Part shown: piece by piece, positions 1 through 12,875 of the stretch
Layout: every line of letters begins with the position of its first letter
Numbering within the stretch: the stretch's first letter is position 1
Assembly (NCBI GenBank): GCA_946122785.1
Contig: CAMGYJ010000007.1
Location: 2,248,909 to 2,312,908 of the forward strand
Length of the DNA stretch: 64,000 nt
From: Linum tenue
Lineage: Eukaryota > Streptophyta > Magnoliopsida > Malpighiales > Linaceae
Direction of reading: 5' to 3'
The notes under the pieces: model-generated
Databases searched by the model: none
Seen by the model: only the letters and a program-made list of their open reading frames with translations
Told to the model about the DNA's origin: nothing
Position numbers and translations under genes: made by a program

Positions 1-3000
1 GAATAATTAACCTAACCGAATGAACCCCCACAATTCCCCTACCTGACAATATCCGAATAATACGTAAATAACAAATAGACTCTCAACAATTATGTTTCTC
101 ACATAGTTATCACGAACCTCACCACGTCATGAACCATACACCAAACCAACTGCATCATTCAAAGTCAAAACCTCGACAAGGAAAGCATCATCAACCCCAA
201 CACAAGCATCATACCACAACTATGTTCGTTTGGATCCTGCAAAACCCAACCTCCAACCTCATCGACCCGAAACAAAACAACATTAACTGTATTTGTTATT
301 TTATTTATTACAATATATTCCCTTGTAGATGTACGTTTTCCTTAATTATTTTTTCATCATTTAGAAACTGCCAATATTAAGAGGCACATGAAGGAGCACG
401 TCTGCATATATACATTGCATTATTGAACAAACACAAACGAACAAAAGCTCCCTTGATTCCAAACAAGTCCAAACTGACAATGACAAATTTTGTGATAAAA
501 TAATTATACGAGCACTAATCATCAAGATTCTGTATTACGTATATTACACTTAAAATACTAATTATGCTATTGGGCTTGATCAGAATTTATTATAATTTAA
601 TGTTCCAACTATGACCTCCAACCCTAACTAATAGTAGGTCTATGCTGAAGCCAAAAGAGGAAAGCAAATGATGATGAAAGGGAAGGCTTCCACTTGCTAA
701 TAATGGGAATTGGTTAATAAGAATTAGTTAATTAGGGCAACATGGTGTAATTAATTTGGCACCCCAAATAAAGTGAGTCATGTATACATAAAAGTCCATT
801 ACAAAGAAAAAAAATCAAGAAGCAATTAAGTGCTCTTTTGTCTTAATCACTTTGTATTGATGGTGTGAGTATATGATGCTGTCATGGATGAGGTAACATG
901 CTACTAATTCAATCATGGTGCTTGCCAAAGATTCCATTCCTCTAAAAAAAAAGGATCAATCATCGCATTATGAGCTAGAAAATAACCTCGGTGACTCGGT
1001 CAAGCCGTAGTCAAGGTGATAGTGAACGACACGTTCAATACTTTTAAAATAATTAATATGTTTAAGAAGACGAGAAACTGAAATATCGGACAGACTAACG
1101 GCCGCATGTAGAGCGTGAAGAAAGGAGGAGATGGTAAATAACGTATGTTAGGTTATAAACTATGTTAGTCTGAAAGGTCAATAGCGTGAAGGGTGTGGCT
1201 CTATACTCGAAAGAGAGAAGTGTCGAATCGCGCGAGATCTGGAAGACTCCACTCGAAATAGTCACCCATCTAAATGTTGAACGATTTCGACTTCAATTTA
1301 CGATTTAAACTGCGGGCTAAAACTAAGAAGTAAGCGCGAGAGAACTTGTGAGTAGCTTTGTAGTAGTATGTACCATAAAAGCTCGAAAAGCCCAACTAAA
1401 ACGGAAATTAGGTGGCCCAAAGCTCGGGCGAAAGCTAGCATGTCACGATCCAGCCCGTTCTCGGCCGAAGCTGTTGAGGAAGCTTAGCTGGTTCACTACG
1501 TGTACAAAGGCCCAGCCCGCATCTCTAGCCCAAATACGATGGATTAAGTTAAGCTCGCTTCTGTCATATAAAAAATCTCCGAGTTGGGTTTGAGTTTCGT
1601 TGGCCCAATATTAATCACTAATTAGGCTCAACTGTATATGGAGCCAATCTCCAATCCAATTAATCTCTCATTAACAAACCACCCTCTCTCTAACACTCTA
1701 GAAATCAACTCTCCATAAGTTGGAATGAGATAGCATGACTACCTCTAAAAGATCGGAAAAACACAACTCGTTTTATTCGCGGGTTTTTGTTGGGCTGGAC
1801 CAACACTTATTTCTCGTTGAAACACGGGTTACACCCTATGGGCTATTGCATGCCCGGATCCATTTTCGAAAGCCCAAGTTTCTGTTTATGTTCTTCCCTA
1901 AACGCGAGTTCAGGGTACTCGAGAAAAGCTCTCGATTTTGTACAAACAGATAACATAGCTATAGCCAACGTCCAATAGAGAAAAATATGGTCCCGGTTTT
2001 AGTGAGCAGTGGACCGATTTAGTCTATATTTTGAGTTGACCGTCAACAATAACGTTAACATTTTTTGTTGATCATTCGAAATTTAGATGCCCAAATATCA
2101 TGAAAAGAATTTCCCATCGTAATAAAATTTTCTGGGTAGCCTGACAAATCAGCGACATGATTTAGCTCTTTATGGATATATCTTACTCTCACTCGATCTA
2201 TTATGACCTTCATCGTTTGGATTTGGTGGATTGAGCGGAATCATGGCTCATTTGATCCTCTTTCAAATCGAATGTCGAGCATCAAGATTGTCATCCCTTT
2301 CACCAACCCACTTTCTCGCGCTCTTAGGTCTTCCATTTTCCCTTGCTAGCTTCGCTTTGGAGAAAGAGTTAATCGCACTGCTAGAGAGTGTGTCGTATAG
2401 GCATGAGGTTTCTCTCAGCTTAACTCTAGATTTTCTATCACGCCTCAACAAGCTGAACGTTTAAAACCACTCGAATTCCTGAAATGATCTCTCTAAATCT
2501 CGCAAGAACTTTCTGAAACCTAGTGGAGCAAAACTCTTCCTTTGATAGGTGACGGACGGGTATTATTCTCCTGTGCTACTCGAGAGTGAGTGATAATATT
2601 ATACATTATTTTCGAATTATAGGTATAATGTTCCCAAAATTTAGCCACCTAATCTGCCCTAAAGGCTAAAAGCTTCAATTTTCCAAGTTAATTCATGGTT
2701 TCTTGTTGGCATCACATGGGACATGGGAATGAATGGAGCTTCACATGACATGAAAGCTGTTGAAGGCGATCATGTTCTGATGAATCCATTTGTATTGGGC
2801 TGTTTTGTTTTTTCCTCTACAATTTCGGCAGTCTTATAAAAATGAACATCAAATTATAATATTCCTGCGGTTGAAGTTTGTCTACTTATGGAAAATTGAT
2901 GGTTATCATGGAAAATAAACAAGAACAAACAAATAAATAAAAACAAAACGTACCCACCTCACTAATCACATACATTTTTCTATAAAACACAAAGAAAGTA

Positions 3001-4319
3001 CTTGACTTTAGGTGAGTGAAAATGGTAGAACATCTGCAAAACCAATTACTTTTTTCGTTCGACCAACCTTTCGGTACAACGGTTTTTTGTTTGGAAGTTG
3101 AATCATAGCCAGATATGAAGATTGATTTGATTGAGAAGGTTGTTTTAGGTCGTAGAGCTTGTCATAAACCATGCACGACGGAGCAGGAACCTTGAAAAAT
3201 AATATAGATTGTGCATTTTTTCAACTCAAACAGACGCTTGCATAACGTCATCGTCCGATATATGATGAGTCGGTGCAAACACAAACTTGTGAGTTGGTTT
3301 TCATTTGAAAAGTGCATTCAAATAGTGATACAAGATTCATAATTAACCTTCTCCGAGCAAAACTCAAACGCTCTTTCGAACCAAATCCGACTCGAATATC
3401 CAAAAGGCGAATCGAACCCGATCCCAAAGAACTAGAGATCTACCCCCAACTTTCCCCATCTTCTCAAATCGAGGCCAACTGGCCAACTGGTAATCATGAT
3501 TGAAACCCACCACCAAAGTTTGGGTTAAACCATTGAAGTTGATTGATCATATCATATAAACAAAACTTAAAGGTACATTTTGTTTGGTGCAAGTTGGGTG
3601 GACTTTGCTTTGTTTTACCTTTTAATGAAGTAACTCGTCCTTTAAGTTCTAGGCCATGGAAAGAAGTGTTTATTAAGGTTTGAAAGCAACAATGGTAGTA
3701 AATTATTAATCGAGGAAGACTAGAAAAGTTAACGGTGATGACATTTCTTCAAAACACTGAGAAAATCAGGATGCAACATAAGAGATGATCGAGAGAGTGG
3801 CACGAGACAGACAGAAAAACAAATCAAAACCCATTTATATCATAAAGACTCAATAACAGACCTGAAACGTTTCATTAGAAGGGAGCCCGAGCTGCAATTA
3901 ATTCCGCGAGACTACACAAGTTTCTTTAATTTCTTATTCGCATCCCGAGAAGAGCAGAGAGAGTGATGCAACTCTTCGTATAGCTACATGCATCACCACA
4001 TCGAAACAACTATAAGAGCGATTAATTGTTGATCGGACCAAATCGAGCTATAACGAAAACATATTGGAGCTACAAAACCGAACCTCGAGAATTAGTTGTC
4101 ACAAAAAAACAAACCCAACCTTAATCCCAGTCAGATTAGTTGGAAAAGGGGGAAAAAAATAAAAAATCAATCATGCTCAGTTGTTTTTTTTTTTTGTTTT
4201 TTTTTATTTGCCGACTACTTAGCGTGTTCTACTCTACATTCTATATCGTCTTCTTCCTCCTCTTTCCCTTTCACTCTCTATCTCTCTTTCCGTCTCTGTC
4301 GCCGAGGAAGCCATCAGCC
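1..4319. other. intergenic region, no supported gene
   Basis: AT-rich sequence with only short open frames (under about 110 codons) that lack recognisable domains, good splice partners or biased composition. I see no tRNA and no clear transposon termini. The last 200 bases or so (about 4160-4319) carry T-rich and CT-rich tracts before the first ATG of the DUF810 gene and are probably its core promoter and 5' leader. Confidence 0.6.
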
Positions 4320-7300
4320 ATGGCTTCCCTCTTCAGAGACCTCTCCTTGGGCCAATCATGGAGGGAGTCCACTCCTTCACCGCCACCGCCGAAGCTCCGA
4401 ATCCAGCCCCCGCCGCCGGTAATGTCCGCCAGGCCAGTCGCCGCCGATCTCGACTGCCCGCTCGGCCAGCTCGCCTCCCAGCTCACCGACTCCGACCTCC
4501 GCTCCGCCGCCTACGAGATCTTCCTCGCCTTCACCCGCACTTCCTCCGCCAAACCCCTCTCCACCGCCGCCGCCGCCACCGACTCACCTAATCACCACCA
4601 TTTGCCTCACTCCCCGAGCTCCAGCTCCAATTCCAACTCCAACTCGTCTCCATCACTCCAGCGCTCGCTCACTTCCGCCGCCGCCAGCAAGATGAAGAAG
4701 GCGCTCGGATTGAAATCCCCAGGCTCCGGCTCCAGGTCCGGGTCGGGTCATGGCAAGTCGAGGAAGCCATTGACGGTCGGTGAGCTGATGAGGATTCAAA
4801 TGCGGGTGTCGGAGGCCGACGATTCCAGGATTCGGAAAGCTCTGCTGCGGATTTCCGCTGGTCAGGTAAGATCTATGTTTGACTTTGAACTCTCTCTCTC
4901 TCTCTCTCTCGTTTTCAATTTTGGATTTCCCTGATTCCCAATCCGCCGATTTTTTGAACAGGTCGGCCGGCGAATCGAGACGGTGGTGCTGCCGCTGGAG
5001 CTTCTGCAGCAGCTGAAATCGTCGGATTTTACCGATCATCAAGAATTCGAGTCGTGGCAGAAGAGGACTCTCAAAGTTCTCGAGCTCGGATTGCTAGCAC
5101 ACCCTAGAGTTCCGCTCGACAAGTCGAACCCTACCTCACAGCGGCTGCGGCAAATCATCAATTCGGCTCTGAACAAGCAGATGGAAACCGGGCGGAACAA
5201 CGAGTCAATGCAGATTCTTCGCAGCGCGGTGACCTCTCTCGCTAGCAGACCTGACGCCGGCTCATCATCGGTTTCCGACGTTGCACATTGGGCGGATGGG
5301 ATTCCGTTGAACCTTCGCCTGTACGAAATGCTGTTGGAAGCTTGCTTCGATGTGCAGGATGAAACTTCCATCGTTGATGAAGTGGACGAGCTCATGGAGT
5401 TTATAAAGAAGACTTGGACTGTGCTTGGGATTAATCAAATGCTCCACAACTTGTGCTTTACGTGGGTTTTGTTTCATCGGTTTGTCGCTACTGGCCAAGT
5501 GGAAGCGGATTTGCTAGATGCTGCTGATGGGCAGCTGCTGGAAGTTGCCAAAGATGCCAAGACGACAAAGGATGCGGAGTATTCCAAAGTCTTGAGCTCC
5601 ACTTTGACTGCGATCATGGGTTGGGCTGAGAAGAGGCTGCTTGCTTATCACGACACTTTCGACAGCCGGAATTCGGAGGCCATGCAGAGCATTGTTTCTC
5701 TGGGAGTTGCTGCTGCGAAGATTTTGGTCGAGGATATATCGAATGAGTACCGGCGAAGGAGGAAGAACGACGTTGATGTCGCTCGTAGTAGGATCGATAC
5801 TTACATCAGGTCGTCCCTCCGTACTGCGTTTGCTCAGGCAAGTCTATACCTTTCTGTATCTGCAGTAGATTTGATATGTAGGAGAAGGCTCGAGATAGAT
5901 ATTAAACTTTTATAGCAGATGGGGATATTAAATTTGCTGTCACTTTCTGTTATATCATTTCCTGTGAGTAGCTTAAGATGATTCAACCTTAGAGGCATAA
6001 AGGTGATAGCTTTAGGTGTAAGAATTACAGGTGTGTGTTTCTTAGGGAAACTACATTGGCTAACGACTTCGTTATGATATGAATAATCTGAATATGTTTG
6101 ATTTAACTGTTCTTGAGTTGGTCAGTTGACTAAATGTGTTTGACTGCTGATGCAACAGAGAATGGAGAAGGCTGACTCGAGCAGACGAGCAACCAAGAAC
6201 CAGCCGAATCCACTTCCCATCCTTGCCATCCTTGCCAAAGATGTTGGTGAGCTAGCAGTTAAGGAAAAGCGAGTGTTTAGTCCAATACTGAAGAGATGGC
6301 ACCCATTTTCAGCAGGGTTGGCTGTAGCCACACTGCATGCTTGCTATGGAAATGAGTTGAAACAATTCATTTCTGGGATAACGGAACTGACACCAGATGC
6401 CGTACAAGTACTGAGGGCGGCAGATAAGTTGGAGCAGGATCTGGTGCAGATTGCTGTCGAAGATTCTGTGGACAGTGATGATGGTGGGAAAGCTATCATT
6501 CGTGAGATGCCTCCTTATGAGGCTGAAGCTGCGATTGCCAACTTGGTGAAAGTGTGGATCAAGTCGAGACTCGACAGATTGAAGGAATGGATCGACAGAA
6601 GCTTACAACAAGAGGTAAATTCTCATCTATGGTTGAAATATTGAATAGCTAGCCTTGTGAATATTTGTGACCCTTAGGATTCATAGCTTGATTCGTGATC
6701 CACAGGTCTGGAGCCCACAGGCAAGCCAAGAAGGATTTGCTCCATCAGGTGTAGAAGTGTTACGTGTGATCGACGAAACACTAGACGCATATTTCCAGCT
6801 CCCGATACCAATGCATCCAGCTTTGCTCCCCGATTTGATGACAGGGCTCGATAGATGCCTTCAGTACTACGCAACCAAGGCCAAATCCGGCTGTGGTAAT
6901 TACTTAACATCTAACTCAAGTATATATCCCCCCACAGAAATGATTGTGAATCCACCATGCAAACTAATCACTTCTCTCTACTGCATGCGCAGGAACCCGG
7001 AACTCTTACCTCCCAACCATGCCGGCGCTAACCAGATGCGAAACTGGATCCAAGTTCCAGTGGAAGAAGAAAGACAAGACGTCATCAACAACTACAAACG
7101 GTCAAAAGAGGTCAAACTCCCAGGTCGCAACGACAACGAACGGTGTCCCCACCACCTCTGGGACAGCTCAGCTATGCGTCCGTATCAACACACTCCACCG
7201 AATTCGATCAGAGCTGGACACCGTCGAGAAGCGAATCATAACCCACCTCCGGAACTCGGAGTCGGCTGAAGCACATGACTTCTCAAACGGGCTGGCCAAG

Positions 7301-7942
7301 AAGTTTGAGCTCGCACCCTCCGCCTGTGTTGAAGGAGTCCAGCAGCTCAGCGAGTCACTCGGCTACAAAATCGTGTTCCACGACCTGAGTCACATCTTAT
7401 TCGACGGGTTATACGTGGGAGAGCCATCGACCTCGAGAATCGAGCCTTGCCTTGAGGAGCTCGAGCGAAACCTGACGATCATCTCGGATATTGTCAACGA
7501 AAGGGTTCGTACACGGGTCATTGCCGACGTAATGAGGGCCTCGTGTGACGGGTTCTTGCTCGTGTTGCTCGCCGGCGGGCCCTCTCGCGGTTTCACTCGT
7601 CAGGACTCGGCGATCATCGAAGAGGACTTCAAGGCCCTGAAGGATCTGTTTTGGGCCAATGGAGATGGCCTACCTGCCGAGTTGGTAGACAAGTTTGCAG
7701 CCACGGTGAGAGGCGTTCTGCCATTGTTCAGGACTGATACGGAGAGCTTGATTGAGAGGTTTAGAAGGGAGACTCTGGAGGCGTATGGATCTGCTGCGAG
7801 ATCGAGGCTTCCTCTTCCTCCGACGTCTGGGCAGTGGGATCCGACCGAACCAAACACGATTCTTCGCGTGTTGTGTTATCGGAACGATGATGCTGCGTCG
7901 AAGTTTCTTAAGAAGGCCTATAACTTGCCGAAGAAGCTTTAG
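4320..7942 (+). CDS. DUF810 / MUN-domain (UNC-13-like) protein, At2g25800-type
   Basis: Five exons join in phase: 4320-4865, 4962-5837, 6159-6614, 6706-6895 and 6993-7942, giving 1005 residues. The N-terminus starts MASLFRDLSLGQSW and is Pro/Ser-rich and low complexity to about residue 150; the rest is the conserved DUF810 region, ending in the family signature YNLPKKL. Recognisable blocks include LPLELLQQLKSSDF, AFAQ|RMEKADSSRRA, ELTPDAVQVLRAADKLE and TMPALTRCETGSKFQWKKK. The founding plant member, PATROL1, is a Munc13-like tethering factor that moves the proton pump AHA1 to the plasma membrane; this protein belongs to the sister At2g25800 type with the short Pro-rich N-terminus, so a role in exocytic trafficking is inferred. 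Intron 2 starts with GC (CAG|gcaagt). The gene converges on NUP85, whose stop codon lies about 540 bases away. Confidence 0.95.
4891..4910. repeat. (CT)n microsatellite in intron 1 of the DUF810 gene
   Basis: Ten CT units lie 26 bases after the donor of the 96-base first intron. They make up much of its pyrimidine content but sit well upstream of the acceptor at 4960-4961. Confidence 0.9.
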
Positions 7943-8203
7943 TTAACCATCGTCGGAAGGTAAATCGAGAAAACCTCCAAATGATCTTCAGCTTCAGGTG
8001 GTGTTCTTGGAAATATGCTCGCTGAAGGTCTTGTACAGAACAGAGTCGGTCGATCGAGGAAGAAAGGAGTGAGTTGATCTTCTGTTGTTTACTGCCTGCA
8101 AATACTGCTTTCCATTTTCCCCGTCTTACTGCCTTTGAGTGAGCTGATTTTTTTCTGGGTTCCGGCGGCCTGCTGCCGGCGGCATAGCATTACAGTTTGT
8201 ATT

Positions 8204-8233
8204 GTAATTATATATATATATTAAATATATATA
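8204..8233. repeat. AT-rich (TA)n palindromic tract
   Basis: Alternating TA repeats interrupted by TTAAA lie between the convergent 3' ends of the DUF810 gene and NUP85. The tract is self-complementary and could form a cruciform; it sits where both 3' ends are expected. Confidence 0.7.
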
Positions 8234-8481
8234 TCATTCTTTAATTAGCTTTGTATTATTGTAAGTGGGGACTACAATTCGTGACAATCTTGCAAACTTC
8301 ACCGCAAAAGATCAACCCAATGAGATTAACGGAACAGTTCATTGATTACATCGATTTAACTGATACAATCTGCCATTATATGTTCAGACATGCCTGACTC
8401 GGCCGAGGGAATCGTCGGAACTTGAACACGAAACAAACACATTTCTTCCCCTCCCCATTCCATAAAGAGCATTTCTATCGA

Positions 8482-11400
8482 TCATGATTCTTCAAGGATA
8501 GCGCGCCCAAGGTTCGTAGCCAGCGAATATCGCACATGGTTCAGAGCGTGGGTTGGCAACTCGGGCTCTACAAAGTCCGGACGGAGTCTTGCCAATGACA
8601 GCTCCTGTAGTTTATTCAGCAATAGATTCGTCTGGCTAACATTTATAAGAGGCCTCTTATCCCAGCTTAGCAGCTTCACCTAGAGACGGAAAATACAGGG
8701 TTATCGAGTAGTCGAAAAGTTGTATGACAGTACAAATGACAAGAATAGGAAGCTCACGGCATCGTAGAGAATGGGCAACCAGAAACGCTGAGGCGTCGAA
8801 GCATTCCTCATTAGCTGCACACATCGTGTAGATACACCACGTTAATGAATACTACCACAGAGGAGCGAGCAAAGGGAGGGGAAAAGAAAACAAGGGCAGG
8901 ATCTAAATCGCAGCAACATACCGACATAAGTGATTCTACTGCTTGACGAGCAGCATCTGCATCTTTCTTGCTGTCAGCATGCTGAAGGCATTTCTTGAAA
9001 TCCCTGTACCTGTGACCCATAAACAGGTCAGAATCACGGGCGGGTGGGGAAAAGAAAGTTTGAAGTTGAACCACTTATTGTTTACAGCAAAGTTTCATAC
9101 TTGTGGAGGAAATCGAGACCACCAGCTGGCTGCCCTTCTGAACCCAACAATTCAATCAGACCTTCCCATTGCTGGCATGGACAAAAGGAAAAAAATCAGA
9201 AGTGTAGACTAGGCAAGTTGAGTATGGAAACCAGATCAATGATATACATTACCTTGAAGCTTTCTCCAGATATTGACTTTCCAACAGATTCAAACAACTG
9301 GCTAGCAATCTTGCTGAGACGAACCTCATCCTGTGCCTGCTGTAGCCAGAAAACAGCGCATCCTTTCCTACCGTGTTTCCAGTGGTACATTCCAGAAATC
9401 TGGATTCAAAAATTTGCCAAAAGAGTAATAGGAGAGTTGAGAAGAGAAATTCCTAAATCCATTATAATTGTTCTTCTAACAGTTGAAGATTAAACGGGAG
9501 AATGTTCCGTTCATGAAAGAATTAATTACTGTCATTTTCCCCCCTACCTCCATAAGGCGTGAGCTGACACCATCAAGTTCATAGAGCCTACAAATCTCCA
9601 GATTCTGCACAAATAAGTGTAACTGATTTGCAAACAGGCATACATGTATAGGAATCCCAAAAAGCCTAGAAAGGCACAGTTTATGCAAAGGTTTACCTTC
9701 AGCAGCACTTGATTTTCCTGAACCGGCTGCTTGAGCAGTAAAATCTCAAGCATACCCATTCCCTGTCTCATGCACGATGTTAAATAAATAGGGGCGATCT
9801 GCAGACACAAGACAGCGACAAGCATTAGAATGAGAAGATCGACAAGAATCCAATAACCTTAGGAATTTAATGACTCCCGAGGATAGTTTGCAAATGTGCA
9901 ACTTTAATACTTTACGTTCTAAGCATCTGTAATAACTGAATTGCATGAATAAAACTCTAATTCAGTATGTGGCTTTCAATATTGTCCAGGGCAGTAGTTT
10001 TGCCTTACTTGCCAAGTTAATAGATGAGAAGATAGAAGTTGAGCATAAACAAGCCGATGGAGTTCCTCCAAACTGATCCCACCCAAGTTTTCACGCTCCT
10101 CGTGTACAAGAAAATCAGCTTCGTTGCTCCCAGCAGTCAAGAGCTCTATGGCGTGGGCCACCATCCTGGAACATGGTGAAAAGATTAGCACATTTGTCAA
10201 AAGAGTTCTCCTGATAAAGTTGGCTGCACCTTAGGTTGAGGGAAGTGAGTATGTAACTTGAAGATGTACAGTTTTTTTTTTTTTTCCTATTAATAAATGT
10301 GAAAGGAGATGAAAACTTCAATAAGTGATCCGCCAAATTTAGACCGCTGTTACATGTGCTTTTTTCCAATAACATGAGTAAAATCTCGGGTAGAAGAAAC
10401 CCAAAACACATTTCTTCATTTGGGGAAATAAGCTATGTGAATGCTACTATGTCTTCTGTATGATTAAAGATAAAATTTAAATGCCTCAGAAGCCTGCCAG
10501 CCTTAATTAGAGGGAATAGAAAGAGAGCTCACCAAGTACCAAACCCTCTTGAGCATTCTGATAACACGACCTACAGCAGTTGGGAAAATGAACGAAATTT
10601 TAGGCAAAAACAATCCATTGAGCCCAATTATGTTACATTCACAGGGTAGGCCAACATCTCACCTCATTATTCTCCCCCAGAATTCCAATCATGAGTCGCA
10701 TCAACTTATGGGGATTCGATGTATGTTTCAACCGAATACAGTTCTGAGCCAAGCTGTACATGCTTTCAAGACCCTAACCCATAAAACAGGAACTGAGTGA
10801 AAAGAACCAAAACAATGTAGCATAAAAGGAAAATGAAAATTTCGAACTTGAGAACTCGTCGAACAGCCAAGTCACAGGACACCTACCGCAGTGAAAGGTC
10901 TTATGTACAGAAAGTGCGATATATATAACTCCATCCAATGACAAGTAGCAGAGCAGAGAACGTCGACATTTCCAAGCATGATCTGGAGCACATTTTTCAA
11001 TCCTTCCCGGGTCTGACGATTATCACATTGAACCCAGAATGCACTAGAATCCAATTTAGTTATCTGTGCGCGCCATCTTTCCCATGCCTAAGAGAATTCA
11101 AAAGGCAATGCGAAGTCAGCATAACGAGACTGGAAAAATTATCAGATACTTCAAAGTTTATAATGCCTCCATGTATCCAAAACTCAAAATTTTACCTTCA
11201 CAAAGTCAGGCTTCGCTTTAAAACATTCACCATGTTTTCCAGCATCTATAGCTGGACGCATGCGTGGCATCTTAGAAATTAGAACAGCAACAGCCTCTAC
11301 GAGACCATTTTCTGTCTATATTCAGTGACATGCAAAACAAACGTAGCAACTCATCAGCTCTCTTAACCCACCTTCATTTAGAATTGAAATGAACTGACGA

Positions 11401-12846
11401 AGAGCAGACGATGTTCATTGCATAGCTGAATATGGACATATGGCTCCAAACCTCTCTTCTCCCAAGTTGATCCAGTCGATAAGATCCATGCAAACGCAAT
11501 AATTTCACCTGGAAGTGAAACGCTTGAGTAAAAAATTTCTCAAACTTAGTCCAGTTGGGCCATTCATTATGTTTTCCCCCGTAGCATAAATTGCAATGAG
11601 ATAACAATACTTACCACAATCTCCAACCATCCAACAGCTAGTGCTGATGATATCAAGTCCCAATACCTGGGATCATCCTCAATTACCTACGGAACAAACA
11701 TTAAATCACTTATCTAATAGCTATAGACCAAAGACACGAAGATGTATACCACAAACAAAATAAGACCCCAAATTTATAGACTTCTTTCACAAAGCTGGCT
11801 TGTGGTAGCTTCCACGCTGCATTTTGAAATCAAAGAAATTCGACAGAATTGCGAAAAAAGAAGTAAACCTGTAAGGTGACGATTTTACTCTGAAATTCCA
11901 CAAGCTTCGAGTGAACAGTTGGCAGATCGACAGATATAAGGCTATCATAATCCTGGAACATAAAACCAGTCATGAGAATCACACAACCAAATATTCATGT
12001 CAAACTTGGAGATAGTAAAGAGAAAGAGTTCAAAAGAGACTTATTACAGCTAACCAATCAACAAGCCGTTCAGGCAACCATGCTTGAGATAACTTATCCA
12101 CATAGAACATTTCCATCAGCTCCCATGCTGCCTTCAAACTGCTTGGCTCCTCACTTTTCTACAAACCATCACCATTCAAATTCGCTATAACTCATTATTC
12201 TTAGCGAACCAATTCTTAATCTAGCAATGACACTGAATCAAAGAGCTTACCTTTATAAAAACCTCATTCGGATCTTCAATCAATGGAGCTCCAACCGATT
12301 TGGGATCCCCCAGAAGCGCGCTTATGTCCTTACTGTACTCCATTACATACTCCCACCTGAAACTCGGCATTTTGTGTTTCCAGCTATCAGAGAAGCAAAT
12401 AACAAACAAAGGGGGAAAACACAATTTGCATTCTTTTCTAACGGAGCTCACCACTCAAGGTGATAAGGAGAGGGAGACAATTGCATCCTGGACAAGCTGG
12501 CAGCCGAGTTTTTCCGGCTCTGGAGAAGTGCGAAGGGGGAGACGGAGCCGTACGCGATTTTCCGCCACTGAGTGTCACTGATCTCGCCGTCCCTGCTTTT
12601 GCCGAGAGTCAACTCCACTACTTTACCGCCGACTTCTCCTCCGTCGGAATCCGGCTGCCGGAAAACTGAGACGCGGAGGGAGTTGCCGCGGCCCCATGAG
12701 ACGGAGACGCGGGAGATCGGTGGGTTCAGACCGTGTCGGAGCGGGTATATAGCTGAGACATGAGAATCTGGCAAGTAAGGCACGAGTGCTCCGTTAACTG
12801 AGTCGGGCCCCCCGCCGGCGGAATCGGCCGGTGCGAGTCCCGGCAT
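8482..12846 (-). CDS. NUP85: nuclear pore protein NUP85 (Y-complex)
   Basis: Eighteen exons join in phase to 723 residues: 12846-12452, 12356-12251, 12158-12048, 11952-11869, 11686-11615, 11508-11452, 11315-11196, 11087-10887, 10773-10663, 10570-10533, 10165-10009, 9798-9697, 9604-9548, 9399-9253, 9171-9101, 9009-8922, 8814-8758 and 8679-8482. The product begins MPGLAPADSAGGG and contains family blocks such as PLRHGLNPPISRVSVSW, DSSAFWVQCDNRQTREGL, CHWMELYISHFLYIRPF and WMVAHAIELLTAGS, matching plant NUP85 in order and length. NUP85 is an alpha-helical scaffold subunit of the NUP107-160 outer-ring complex of the nuclear pore. The 38-base exon at 10570-10533 was placed by phase and by the conserved ECSRGFGTW segment. 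A telo-box lies just upstream of the ATG. Confidence 0.95.
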
Positions 12847-12866
12847 TGTAGACGGAGATTGCGAAA

Positions 12867-12875
12867 TTAGGGTTT
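12867..12875 (-). promoter_or_regulatory. telo-box (AAACCCTAA) upstream of NUP85
   Basis: A perfect AAACCCTAA on the coding strand ends about 20 bases before the NUP85 ATG. Telo-boxes near transcription starts are typical of plant housekeeping and translation-related genes. Here it probably lies in the 5' leader. Confidence 0.6.
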
